Origin: Deinandra increscens subsp. villosa
Lineage: Eukaryota; Streptophyta; Magnoliopsida; Asterales; Asteraceae
DNA length: 64,000 nucleotides
Direction: 5' to 3'
Assembly (NCBI GenBank): GCA_039602395.1
Contig: JBCNJP010000020.1
Coordinates: 18,144,483-18,208,482 of the forward strand
Position numbers and translations under genes: made by a program. This document shows positions 24,002 to 36,612 of the stretch, in pieces. The first letter of the stretch is position 1; each line of letters starts with the position of its first letter. The notes under the pieces were generated by a model. It did no database searches. It was not told the DNA's origin and worked only from the letters and a program-made list of their open reading frames with translations.

Positions 24002-24590
24002 TGTAGAAACCGGGGTCGGTGAGCCAAGCCAAACCCCGATGGCACAGCGGAAGCGGATCGGAGACTTTGTGAGCTTCGTCTTTGTAGAACAAATAGACAC
24101 CAAGAAGAACATTACGGACCGGATCTTCTACTTGGGTGTTTGAGATGTGATGATGATGATGAGGATAAAATAGAAGTAGTGATAAACAAGATGAAGATAA
24201 GTGAAATCATATATGGAGTCGAATGATTACATGTTTACCTATCCCACACATGCTATAGGTTCATGAACAAGAGTTCATGAACCCACACAACTTCAAAGTA
24301 TCATGTCTAAGCTCTCTCACTCATACATACATACATACTTAGTCTTTCACATGAGAAAGACATATATATTAACCTAACTAAGACCAAGGGCAAACTAGTA
24401 AATAACACAACTAGAAGTGACATAAATAATATAACAATAAATAATAAAGTCACTAATGCCAAGTCTTCGGTTAATGAGAGTCTCGAGTTATGAACTTCAC
24501 CGCATGTTGTGCAAACGGTCAAACGGTAAGTGATACGTTGAGTTTCATCTAACCAAATCTCGAACTCGTCGAACTCGGAAATTCCCAACA
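24002..24590 (-). repeat. 5' LTR of the LARD-like element
   Basis: 589-bp LTR. It ends 133 bp before the gene B ATG, so any LTR promoter activity would be antisense to gene B. Confidence 0.93.
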
Positions 24591-24595
24591 GATAC

Positions 24596-24723
24596 CTAAC
24601 AGGATTGTCCTCTTTATGATTTTTTTTAGTTGAAGGTACTATATATTATGATATTTTTTTTAGTTGAAGGTACTATATATCACAATCTTCTGTGGCATTT
24701 TTTCTCATCAAAGGAAGTACTAA
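24596..24723 (+). promoter_or_regulatory. Residual gene B 5' flank between LTR and ATG
   Basis: Only 128 bp of native sequence separate the LTR target duplication from the gene B start. It contains a tandem pair of 'ttagttgaaggtactatata' with TATA-like cores (about 24627-24680). This may act as a minimal promoter or 5' leader; upstream control sequence is displaced by 3.7 kb. Confidence 0.4.
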
Positions 24724-27700
24724 ATGGGGAATGTGTTTGTAGTTCTAACTCCTCTCCTTCATGCACTCATGAAGCTAGCCGGATTAATCCCACAAACCAT
24801 CGAAATAGAGCCAGGAACCACGATGCATATTTGGGTTCCAAAAGAAACTGTCACAAACAAGGACGATAATATCGTCTACCTTCCTCCCACGAAGCCTGCG
24901 GTACTATTCCTCCACGCTTTCACCATGGACGGTATTTTCACATGGTTTCTTCAAGTTTTGTGGTTCAGCCGCAAATACTCGCTCTACGTGCCTGACTTAT
25001 TGTTCTTTGGTGGCTCAATCACTGATAGAAATGAGAGGTCAACCACTTTTCAAGCCGAGTTTGTGGCTAGAGGGCTGGGGGAACTAAAAGTGGAGAAGGT
25101 GACACTAGTGGGGCTAAGTTATGGAGGGATGGTTGGGTTCCAGATGGCTAAGTTGTACCCCAAGTTGGTCAAGTCTATGGTGGTATCGGCAACTGTCATA
25201 GAGTTGACGGAGTCCATTAGCCTTGAGTCATCCAAACAAATTGGTGTGACTAAGTGGTCAGACTTTTTGATGCCCGAAACGATAGAGGAGTTCAGGATGC
25301 TGTTTTCATTTGGTTTTCATAAGTTCCCGTGGCTTCCTGATTTCTTTATTGGAGACATTCTCGAGGTGAGTAAAGTATTTCTTTGTTAGTACTTTAAAAC
25401 ATTTACAAACTCTAATTAGTGATCCTTTTATTATATATACCTCTATTTTTATTTTATTTTTCAAGTGTGCTCGAATTTTTAATTTTTTTTTTGTCAAATG
25501 GTAGAGTTTTGCTTATGTATTTGGTTTCGGGTGGGTAGTCCGCCATCCCAAGGAGGGAACTTGGAGTTTCTTAACAAGAGTTTCAAAGTCCGAAGAGGAT
25601 TACCGTTTTTTACATTTATTTTCAAATCAAAATTTTAACTTTTACATTTTTTATTTAATCTAGTTAAATTTAATTTAAATAATCAAACTGAACTTAACTA
25701 TGGACCTGAGCACCGACACAACCTCACGAATCCAATATTGGGTTCACTGTTTTACAGTTTTAGTTTTTTTTTTGAACGGGAATGCATTACCATAACAAAA
25801 GATCAGCTGGAAGCTAGGCAGTACAAGAAATGGTACAGTTTTAATGGTGTTGTAAAGTCTTAAACTTTAAACATCACCAACTTCACCAACCATATCCCTA
25901 CAAATTAAACCCGAGTTATGAAAAAACAAATTTGACTGTATTAAATTTGTGACCGACTAACACAGTAAAACCCAACAACCCGTTAAATTCTCCTTCGGTT
26001 TTCTATTTCTTTTGGCCTAATAGTATCTTGGTGTTAGATAAGGTTTTACCTTTTTAAATGGTAAAAGTTCAAATCCTATGATGTAAAAAAAAGTTTGACG
26101 TTAAAAAAATCAAAGAAAAACAAAAATCTAATTTGACAACACAATTAATTAATGTGAGGGTGGAAGAGTAACAGAGTTAGCTAGTCAAGATAACACTAAC
26201 TGTTGTGGGTAGAGATGTTAAATAAGTCGTGTTTATAAGTTAGTAGGTTAACATAACTTAAACCCTAAATTTTCAATAAAAACCCAAACCTGACCAAACC
26301 CAAAATCATGTCACACACATAAAGTTAAAGAAGACATGAATATTACTGGTCGTTGACCCAAACACGATACTATACGTCTAATCTTATTTTTCTACCTTTA
26401 AAAAAAACATATTAATAATTTAAAATTACAGTTTTATATAAAAAACAAATGTATATAAAATAATTATACTTTAATCATAATCATAAGGACTTACGTTAAT
26501 TCTTCTTTGATATTTTAATCTTTGGTAAAATATTATAATAACATTTAAATATATAGCATAAAACACATTTAGAAGAATTTTTTTTTTGAGTTAAACGTGT
26601 CAACCCTCGAATGTGACATGTTTACACAAACACAACGCGTTTAGCTAAGCGGGTTCGCGGGTTATAACCCGAAACCTGCAAATTTTGAGCCACATTCCGG
26701 TCGGGTCCTCGGCTCATATTAGAGAAATAACACGTACTTGTGAAGCAAAAGGAACCCGGCCACGAAAAACCAACTCCGCTGCTGCTTGTAGCGCACTTTC
26801 CTACTCCGGTAACTCGGTTTGCAAACTCTTATTAAAAACTCAAAGTTCGCGACTGGATGTATGGCTGACTACTCATTTATTAAACGAAAACCACTTAACA
26901 CCGACAAAAAAGTTCCAAGTTAATAATCAGATCCTACGAACTGTTTAATTGTAATATATGTGACGATTAGGAGTTTTAAACAAGATGGACGCGCAACCTA
27001 GTGATAGGTGCGTTAAAACTTTGAATCCGTCTTTGTATCTTTTTTCATTTTCCTTGGCTTCTCTCTTTCTTTTTTTTTTTTTTTCTTTATAATGAATACG
27101 TGTTCCTAAATTACATTATTGTATGAAAAATTGTATTTTGCTTTGTTTGTTATCTTCTCATCCCTAGAACAATCATTTTAAATTACAGAACGATAAAAAT
27201 TCATAACGTATGCAGTACTAAAAAGTGAGAACATGTTTTACTATTTCATAGGAAAATGCTAATTGAAGTACTTATATGCATAAATTTGAACAACATAACA
27301 TAGTGTTTGAAGCGGATCGGGAATGGGTTCCGGTGATCTAGGTCGAAACAAGTTCAGCACCGACTTCAGCGTTTGGTCGGACTGAGAGAATTCTAGTGAC
27401 CAATAGCAACCTGCACAAACAACAATACGTTAGGATCAATGCAGGGTAAAGAATTCTGGTGATCGGAACATCAAAGTAAATATTTTGGGATATTTGGGCT
27501 TAGTGTTGACCCATTGAGGGTCCAAATGGAGAATTCGGATCTATCCTTATGAAGTTCTTCCTAATCTAGTATTGAAGTTGGAAGACTATAATGTTGGACT
27601 GAAAATGAAATTTTTGTGCGTGAGATTTTAGGGCGCGGGCTCTTTGTGAATATAGTTTTTCTTTATGCACTTTGTTTTACGCTGGTGAAGTCTGCGTTCT

Positions 27701-30700
27701 CTGGTAGATAAACTTTTTCATGCGTGGGAGTGTTTATGATTTTTGTGCGTGCACTTTAAAGAAATGTATATACTTCCTAGTGGATCTGTCGATTTTGGAG
27801 ACATGGGCTAAGGCTTCTGATGATAGTGCATAAAATTCTTTAAGGTGTGACGTTTGCTTTTCCCAATTTTTCTAGATGCACCTCTGGCAGGTGGTGTGAC
27901 AGTTTTACTTTACCGGAGGTGTCAATGACACGTGAAGCAATTCTGGTGTTTCATTTCAAAATTTGAAATTACTACGGTTTTCCCTAACTAAAGTGCGAAG
28001 GGTATAAATACCCCATCCCCTCTTTCTTTTTTTTTCCTTAACGAATTCATCTATTGTCTCTATTCTTCTTTTTCGTTAAGAACCCTAGAAAGTTTTCATT
28101 AAATCTCTTTTATTGACTTCCGCTAGTATACCATCAAAAGTAGTTGATCATACTGGAAGTTAGGACATCATGTGCAAAATGAACCAGTCTGATCTTTATC
28201 GCATAGCTAGTAATTAGAAATTCATGCCAGAGTGAGGAGCATTTATTCCTTCACCGGCTAGGCACGCGTTTGAACCCCTGACCACCGTAATGATTATTAC
28301 CCATTGGTCAATCTTCTAAGGATGAAGATAAGGGACCCATCAATGATGTGCTCAAATTAAACCAGCAAAGACTGAAGAAGAAGAAGAAGAAGAGGAGGAG
28401 GAGGAGGAGGAGGAGGAGGAGGAGGAGGAGGAGGAGGAGGAGGAGGAGGAGGAGTGCGTACAACAGTTAGAGATGACACACATTGTACGCGTGTCGTCCT
28501 CCTTCTTTGTGTTCCAGTTATACCATTAACATACGAATTTTTCTATTTTTTTAAATTTTAATTAAAAATATATTCTTTGTATATTTATACTTATAATATA
28601 GAATTTACAGCCTATTATTATGGATGTATATGTATTTTATTTTTTAATATATTTTAAGCCACAAATGTGTCATACATCCACTTTAAAAATTAAATATTAT
28701 ATTTAAAGAGGACAAACATTAAACAAATAATAAATGAGTTAGTGGAATTACATGGAGAATCTAAATAAATGCATACATATAGTAAACAAACAAAAGGTAG
28801 GAAGACTTTTTCTCATTCTCCTTCTCATCCCTCTCCTTCTTCTTCTCCTCCTTCCCCTCCTTCCCCTCCTTCTTATCCTCCTCCTCCTCCTTCTTCTTCT
28901 CCTCCTTCTGCTCCTTCTTCTTCTTCTTCATAATTATTTATGTGGTTATTTGGATCCTAATTTCAACGTCTACTCACATGAATCTAGCTATAATGTAATT
29001 GAAGACATAGCCCCTAAAGATTTAACACATTGGAAGAAGAAGAAGAGTTCTGGCGGGGAGTCCGCAAATCTGGCGAAGAATCTGTGCAGGGAGTCTGAGT
29101 CCCGCAAGAGACATGCTGATATTCGTGAGATTTTGCTGAATTCCGCAAGAAGAATTCATCTTTCAAGAAGGTAACAAAGTTTTTGTTCAACGTTCAGGTA
29201 AGTGTGTCAGTAGAAACTCTATGTTTCGCTTTGTGACCTGATTTTTATGGAAAATATTTTGCGCAGCTGGGAAAACAGTTACAGTGGGAGAGAGATCGAG
29301 TGCAGGTGGTGTTGGCGACGGTCCTGCGATCTTGGTGATTGATTTGAGTCGTTCCAAGAAGCGTATAAAGTCCTCTCCCAAGAGGAAGTCGAAGAAAAAG
29401 AGAAAAAAGGAAAATTAAGGAGGCGATGCCTCTAATAGCCGTTTATTGCTCATTGGTGGTGATAAGGCAGTTGGAGGTATATATTTTTTTATCCACTAAG
29501 GTGCCAGTGATTACGAAGAAGGTTATGGTGCATGAGAAGGAGCCCGAGAATGTTACTTTTGATGTTGAGGTAAAGAAGTTACTAATTGACGATGCAGTTT
29601 GGAAGGCAGATATGGAGGCCTAAAAGAACTCAGGAAAAGTTCGGTGTAGGAGGAAATAGACCGGTTGGCCAGGGAAAATTTGGCGGATGAGATGCAAGGC
29701 AAGAAAGTAGCCAATTTGATTGTTCGTGCTTATAAAACGCATCGCCAGGGTTCATTGGCCAAGGATCCAAAGGCAGTCTCGTATCCATGCACTATAAAGT
29801 ATCTTGCGTCCAAGGTAGACATCCCTTATGCCCCTACTTGGAGAATTTATAATGGCACTGACCTGATTGACCCTGCAATATGGAAACATTACTTGGTGGA
29901 AGCGGTCCCACCATTGGAGCATGTAATTGTTCAAAATTAAAGCACGACAGACATTTCTGATGATATAGCAATGGCCTTGTCTATGCTTAATACCAGGTAC
30001 TCAGATTTGTGCCATCGTACGGTGATTGATAATGAATATCTTGAAAAGGTGAGGAAGTTCCAAGTGGAGGCTAGTGAGGAGCTTAGTAGTGTGGAGTATG
30101 AGACCAAACTGAATGGTGCCAAGGCTGATTGCCAGAGGGAGATTTTCATGTGTGGGGAGATGCAAGAAAATATGGATAATTTGCAGTTAAGGTTCAACCA
30201 ATTACAAACCGATAACTCGAACATGATTTCGAAGAAGGAGAAAATCATTCGGGGGGAGAAGAGAATGCCTAAGATCTAAAATCCGAGTTGGTGGAATTGA
30301 AGTTGCAGTTGAATGATAAGGAGAGGGTTATGAATGTGATGCATGATGAGAAGGAAAGTTTGGCAAAAATTGCAAGGGTTGTGCGCATAAATGTAGAGAG
30401 TGTGAAAGAACAGCTTCGCGTTTTTACCGGCGAGCATGTAAGTGTTTCCCAAGCTTTCCATACTTTCGAAAATCAACAAGGAATTGTTACTGAGGAGAAT
30501 GTTGTTTCTCTATATACGCAGTCAGAAAAGATTAATGCTTAACTCTGAGAAGAGAAGGTGTGGCTTCTGACTACCGGTTTTTTACGCACATACCATGAAG
30601 TCATCAACGGTAGGAAGATGGATGTCTGCTTACTTGAGCTCTCAATGGTAAGCACGTCAGAGATCACCCAATGATGAAGGAGGATCTTGGGTAAAAAGTA

Positions 30701-33700
30701 ACTGACGGATTTGATGTCATGCTTAACCACGAGCCATCCATTTTGGGTGTTATGGCCGATCATGTAGAAGATACTGACTTCTCAAATTTAAAGTTTCTTA
30801 TTCCGGACCATGTGTCTGATGACGAAGAGGATTCGATGAGCTCTTTAGACACCTAGTGAAAAGGTGGTGATAATCCCGCCGACGATGGTGGCGATGATGC
30901 TGTGATGCTGTATGGCCATAGTTACGGTAATGAAGGTAACAACGATTTTGGGAACTTTTTTTTAATGTTTTAAATTTAATCTTGAATTTTCTAATAGTCA
31001 GGCTTGCGCCCCCTATATGGAAATTCCACTCTTGTAAGCGATGTCCATGGGGTGTGACATATATTTTTTATATGCGAGATTGCTATTCGACTTAGTAGGT
31101 TTATTATGTGTGCACAAGGAATGTGATCCTTTGTAGGGATCCAATGCGCCGACTTGTTTCTCAAGCAGGGCATTTTGGATAGACTTACAAACGTGTTTAA
31201 GTGATTTTCAAAGGGAGTCTATCATAAAGATGGTTTCCTGAGATTCTTAAGTGTTTTACTTGTTTCTCAAGTGTCACTTAGTGCAAGGGGGTTGCACTAT
31301 CAGAGCGAGTTCCCAAGTTTGTAAGCGCTTATTTTGTTAACATGATGCTTGAAAGGAGTGTATCACACAGACGAATCCTTTAAGACCTTTGTGAAAGTTT
31401 ATGTATGCACGTAGCACGTCTTTGCACGAAAATGCAAAACAAAACCTCAAGAAAAATGAATATTTCCTTAGTTGTTCAAGGAAGATGTAGCAAGTACATC
31501 ATGATCTTTTTGAAAGTTATTACATATAACATCTACAAAGTTGCGCCCCATTCCAGGTAGGGGTGTTCATCGAATCGAATTTGATTTATTCGAATTGTTC
31601 GAATCGAATTATTCGAATTTTGAACTTCTAAAACCAAATTCGAATTCGATTCGAAATCGATTAAAAACAGCCGAATGCGAATCGAATAATCATATTCGAA
31701 TTCGAATCGATTGCGAATTTATTCGAATAAATTCGAATAAGAGAAATCTTTAGTTTCATTAAATTGACTTTTTAATAATTTTTTTATAACAATCCAATAA
31801 TAACTTTAAAATAGTTCCAAACATATCCAAAATGATAGTACCAAACAAGTCTGAAGCGATAATAGAACTAACGGCAAAATAAGTATCAATGTACAAGATG
31901 AAAAAACCAAAACAACAAGCCAAAGTCAAGCAAACGACAGCTCTAAATAAGCAAAAAATAAGCTAAGTGAACAACCAAAATACCTCTTCCAAAGAATACT
32001 AAAATGGGCTTATGTTAAATGTGAGCCCAAGAATACTAAAATATTGATATATAATTTACATAATATATATATNNNNNNNNNNNNNNNNNNNNNNNNNNNN
32101 NNNNNNNNNNNNNNNNNNNNNNNNNNNNNNNNNNNNNNNNNNNNNNNNNNNNNNNNNNNNNNNNNNNNNNNNNNNNNNNNNNNNNNNNNNNNNNNNNNNN
32201 NNNNNNNNNNNNNNNNNNNNNNNNNNNNNNNNNNNNNNNNNNNNNNNNNNNNNNNNNNNNNNNNNNNNNNNNNNNNNNNNNNNNNNNNNNNNNNNNNNNN
32301 NNNNNNNNNNNNNNNNNNNNNNNNNNNNNNNNNNNNNNNNNNNNNNNNNNNNNNNNNNNNNNNNNNNNNNNNNNNNNNNNNNNNNNNNNNNNNNNNNNNN
32401 NNNNNNNNNNNNNNNNNNNNNNNNNNNNNNNNNNNNNNNNNNNNNNNNNNNNNNNNNNNNNNNNNNNNNNNNNNNNNNNNNNNNNNNNNNNNNNNNNNNN
32501 NNNNNNNNNNNNNNNNNNNNNNNNNNNNNNNNNNNNNNNNNNNNNNNNNNNNNNNNNNNNNNNNNNNNNNNNAATCTATATCTATATCTATATCTATATA
32601 ATATATATATGAAAAGCTTGAATGCCACATGGCATCACCACAACAATTCTTTTTTTCATTTTCCCGCTCAAATGGTTTGTCTTATATTTTTTTAATTGGT
32701 TTGAATAATTGACAAAATCATTAACTATTTTTTTAACAAAGTAATTGACATTAAATGCATATCTCATATCTTATTTTAAAACTGAAATTAATTGAAATTG
32801 ATTCATAAAAAACGAGGATATGAATATTTTTTTTTTCAAATTTATAACTTTTTATATTGTCGAATTTTAATGGAAAATTGGCCTATAATAATCTCAGTTA
32901 TCACATATTGGCCGATAATAATCTCAGTTATGATTTTGGCCTACAATAATCTTAGTTAATAACATGTTGGCCTATATTAAACCGCCGTTAAGTGAAAGCT
33001 AACGGTGTTAGTTTCTTGCTGATTGGGCATCCTACTAGAATCCTACATGACATTTGAGGAAAAAAAAACTTTTAATTAAATAAAAAAAGAAATCTCCAAA
33101 AAAATTTAAAGTCACAAAGAAATTTTAGAAAGGATTATAGGATCGTGGAAAGAAAGAAAATATTGGACAAAAACTTCTCTGCCATTTCATTCATGAAAAT
33201 CAAATACATAATAATGGAAACAAACAAAGTAACAAAACAGTTTACCCATGATCTACTAAAATAATGGAAATAAAATAACTAAACATAATGCCACTAGCAA
33301 GAGTCGGACGTGGGATGCGTGGAATGGATTCTTCCGTTAATGATGTTAACGAGGGTTTGAACTTAATTTGATTTTTTTTTGTTTTTTTATTCAATTATTT
33401 TTTTTTAAATTTAAATGCCATGTAGGATCCTACTGGGATGCCAAATCAGCAAGAAACTAACACTGTTAGCTTTCATTTAACGACGGTTCAATAGAGCCAA
33501 CATGTTATTAACTGGGATTGTTGTAGGCCCAGAATTATAACTGGGATTATTATCGGCCAATATATGATAATTGGGATTAATATAGGCCAATTTTCCAATT
33601 TTAATTTTTTTCTTTAATTCTAATTAGCGAATTACATTTTTATAACATGTTAAATTTTGTATTCGTTTTTTAAAACCGCCCGTGCGTCGCACGGGTATCA

Positions 33701-36539
33701 AAAACTAGTTATATATATATATATATATATATGAAATATATAAAAAAATATATTTATATCTTAATCGAATTATTCGAATCGAATCGAATTTGGAAAATCA
33801 AATTCGAATTCGATTCGAATTCGACTTAATTGATCGAATCGAATTAGGATTCGATCCGAATAAATCGAATAAGGAATTCAAATTTCTTATTCGAATTCGA
33901 ATCGAGTCGAATTTCGAATTATTCGAACGGGATTCGAATAATGAACACCCCTAATTCCAGGAGCGGGGTAGGACTTTCCCATCAAGTTGAGCCAAAGTGA
34001 CACCCCTTTGCCAAGTGCAACATGAACCTAGTAGGGTCCTTCCCACTTGGGGCCCAACTTTTCTTGTGAGGAAGCCTTACTTGCTTTATTATTGCGAAAG
34101 ACGTAGTCACCTATTTTAAATTCTTCCTTACGCACTTTCTTATTATAGTAGCGCTCCATCTGTTTTTATGTTGGAGTTCGTTGACTAGTGCTAATTCGCG
34201 AGCTCCTCAAGGAGATCTAGATTTTTGCATAGCTTTTTGTTTTTATTCACCTGATTGGCATTCAGTGTGCGTGGAAAAGGGAGTCCAATCTTACGGACTC
34301 AGCCGTAGGTGAGGCTAAGCGGTGTTTCATTGTTGTTGGATTTGTGCATGGTACGGTGGGCCCAGAGTACGTTTGGGACTTCATCCACCCACGAAGCGCC
34401 TTCATAATCTAGCATTGTTTTGATGCCTTCGACTATGCTTATGATGACCCTTTCAACTTGGTCGTTTCCCAGTGGGGTAGCGACATATGTAAAATATGGT
34501 GTACTTGCAATACTAGCACCATGTCGCGACCAATTTTTGAGTGAATGTCCATTGCATTGACCAAATAGAGTGGGATGCCGAAATGGAAATAATATTTTCC
34601 CACTAAAACTACTTAATGTTTATGGCAGTGATGGTGACCAAAGACTTGTCTTCGACCCATTTAGTGAACTAGTCGACTAATACCAGAAACTTTATGCGTC
34701 CCGCTACTTCGGGGAACGAGCCCACGATATCGATATCTAACTTTTGGAAAGCTCGAGCGCTTGTGACAGGGATCAGGTCGATCGTTCTTGGGTTATAAGA
34801 TAACTGGGGCTTGCATCTGGAAGCTTTTTCACTTTCTTAATTCATCAATGACCATGGAGTGCATACCCAGCCAGTAGAATCCGATGCTTTAGAGTTTTGT
34901 GACAATAACCCTTGGTCCAGCATGGATGCCACAAGTTCCCATATTCACATCCTTGATCAAATAATTTTCTTCTTCTAAGTCAGTGCATCTTAGAGGGGGC
35001 CGGTCAAGGTGCGCCTATAAATCAAGTCATTAAGGAGTTGATACAGAGTTGCTTTATAACGGAGTTTGTAGGTAGCGGTTTTATCGGCGTGAAGTTCACC
35101 TATTGAGAGGTATTTGATAATTTAGGACATCCAACCGTCAGAGCGGTGTTAGATAGATTTAATTTCATGAACAATAATCGATGATTCTTTCGACTCTTCC
35201 ACAGTAATTGCTTGTAGTGGCTCTTCAAAGCTGGATGCTAGCTTGCTTAGTGCGTTTGCCTTCTTGTTTTGACTAGAGGGACATAATCGACTTTCCACCG
35301 TTCAAACATTTTCAATAACGATTTGGAGATTACCTTATACAGCGTCATTGCAGGGTCTTTGGCATATTATTCTCTAGTGATTTGATTTATCACTAGAATG
35401 GAGTCGATAAGCACCGTATGTGCCTTGCGCTAATGTGTGAACCTAGCCTTACACCTGTTAAGAAAGCCTTGTATTCTGCTTCGTTATTGGAGGTTTTGAA
35501 GTTGAATTTTAGGGCACGCACGGGGTCTTTTCCCTGCGGATCCACCAATAGTAGCCCAGAACCAACACCGTCCACGCATGACGTGCCGTCTGTGTGTAAT
35601 TCCCATATATCTTGCTAGGGGATTGGAGCTTTTATGGTTACTACAATGAATGCTTCTTTGATTTCTGAGCCCACAGGAATATCTGCTAAGAAATCTGAAA
35701 GGACTTGACATTTTACGGCTCTGCGCGGTTTATTCTGGATATTAAAAACATTGAGTTCGATGGCCCATTTGACCAGGCTCAAATCACATGGATCATCACA
35801 GGCATGATAACAGTTAACAACAATTTGCTGGGAATCGAAGCATCGTAGGCTCAGACCATATTGATCATCATAGCCATAAAATCATAAGCGGCGATCTGGG
35901 TCATCACAAATTTATAGGCTCAGACCATGGTTAAGAGTATAGATGTGAACAAAAATCAAGCGACGACAACACACATCATCGCCGCTAAATACATTATCGC
36001 AATCATCATTAAATACCGAAGTTAACCACAGTTAAACACCTGCAACCACCATCCGTAATGCCGATAAGACAACGACGGGGCACCAACGGTCACCACAACC
36101 ATAATGGTAACGGCGGCGATGAAATACACCGTCGGTCACCGTTTTCGAAGGCAAAACCGACAGGGTCATAAACCAAACTGTTCTTTGAGAGCAATCTGTT
36201 GTCCGAAAGACGGCGGAGCACCGACAGTCACCGAACTCTAATGTAAATATAATAGAAAAAATAGTATTATTTTTTGGTATAAAATCATTCTTTTAGTGTT
36301 ATCTTAAAATGAGAACTATAATAAATAATTTTAAAATTCTGTACACAAAGTTTAATTGAGAAGTAAATATATATCGTAATGATGTTATCTTTTACACTGG
36401 CAGACAATGTACCGTAATAGAAAGGAGAGAACTGAACTATTACAGAGCTTGATCATTCCAGACAAAGATGCAACCTCATATACCAACTACTCACAGGTAA
36501 GTGAAGTTTTATTATGTTAATAATCGGTAATTACTTATA

Positions 36540-36612
<73 letters not shown>

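Larger units (their letters stand above)
20847..24590 (-). mobile_element. Non-coding LTR retrotransposon (LARD-like), 3.74 kb, TSD gatac
   Basis: Two 589-bp direct repeats (20847-21435 and 24002-24590), each starting TGTAGAAACC and ending CCCAACA, differ by a few substitutions. The target duplication gatac is perfect (20842-20846 and 24591-24595). On the minus strand a Met-tRNA primer site TGGTATCAGAGCC follows the right LTR, and a polypurine tract aatagggggagat precedes the left LTR, so the element runs right to left. The 2566-bp interior has no gag or pol; its longest ORF (22136-22468, minus) has no recognisable domain. It is non-autonomous and probably depends on a Copia-type partner (primer type). 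It sits between genes A and B, directly upstream of gene B. Confidence 0.93.
28170..30860 (+). pseudogene. Antisense accessory ORF of the Gypsy relic (broken)
   Basis: Successive plus-strand segments: 29426-29623 (EPENVTFDVEVKKLLIDDAV), 29665-29940 (CTIKYLASKVDIPYAPTWRI), 29971-30279 (coiled-coil-like; KVRKFQVEASEELSSVEYE) and 30288-30542. They are separated by stops and frameshifts. The style (acidic/Lys linker then a long coiled coil) resembles the plant 'putative gypsy-type transposase' proteins annotated near Gypsy elements; function unknown. Its N-terminal part is split by trinucleotide tracts at 28371-28931. A TATA-like 'gggtataaatacccc' at about 28001 lies upstream on the same strand. 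Confidence 0.5.
31558..33953. mobile_element. hAT-type element with TSD attccagg, carrying nested insertions and a gap
   Basis: Ends TAGGGGTGTTCATCGAATCG and (inverted right end) TAGGGGTGTTCATTATTCG, with a perfect 8-bp target duplication attccagg (31550-31557 and 33954-33961). Both arms are dense in TTCGAATCGAAT-type motifs. Spans 2396 bp including 500 N. The Helitron at 32575-33708 is inserted within its AT-rich centre. A right-half copy recurs at 48236-48475. Confidence 0.9.
27300..36235 (-). mobile_element. Ty3/Gypsy relic, probably Tat lineage, minus orientation, with antisense ORF
   Basis: On the minus strand an RNase H (about 35390-35600) and an integrase C-terminal segment (about 34030-34090, KLGPKWEGPY) run right to left. 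Further left, a decayed plus-strand ORF (28170-30860) lies antisense to pol. LTR-like sequence at about 27300-28170 ('atcaatgcagggtaaag', TATA 'gggtataaatacccc') would be the 3' LTR. Pol plus a downstream antisense ORF is the layout known for Tat-lineage elements. Gag, protease, RT and the other LTR are missing. The relic fills gene B intron 1 and is interrupted by hAT, Helitron, MULE and a gap. Confidence 0.6.

Noticed and set aside
28752..29174. 140-aa ORF with a poly-Leu stretch resembling a membrane segment
   Set aside because: The Leu run is the CTT/CTC microsatellite; flanks belong to the broken antisense Gypsy ORF.
32010..32630. ORFs across the N gap (also 47636-48286)
   Set aside because: They consist of unknown bases read as X and have no meaning.
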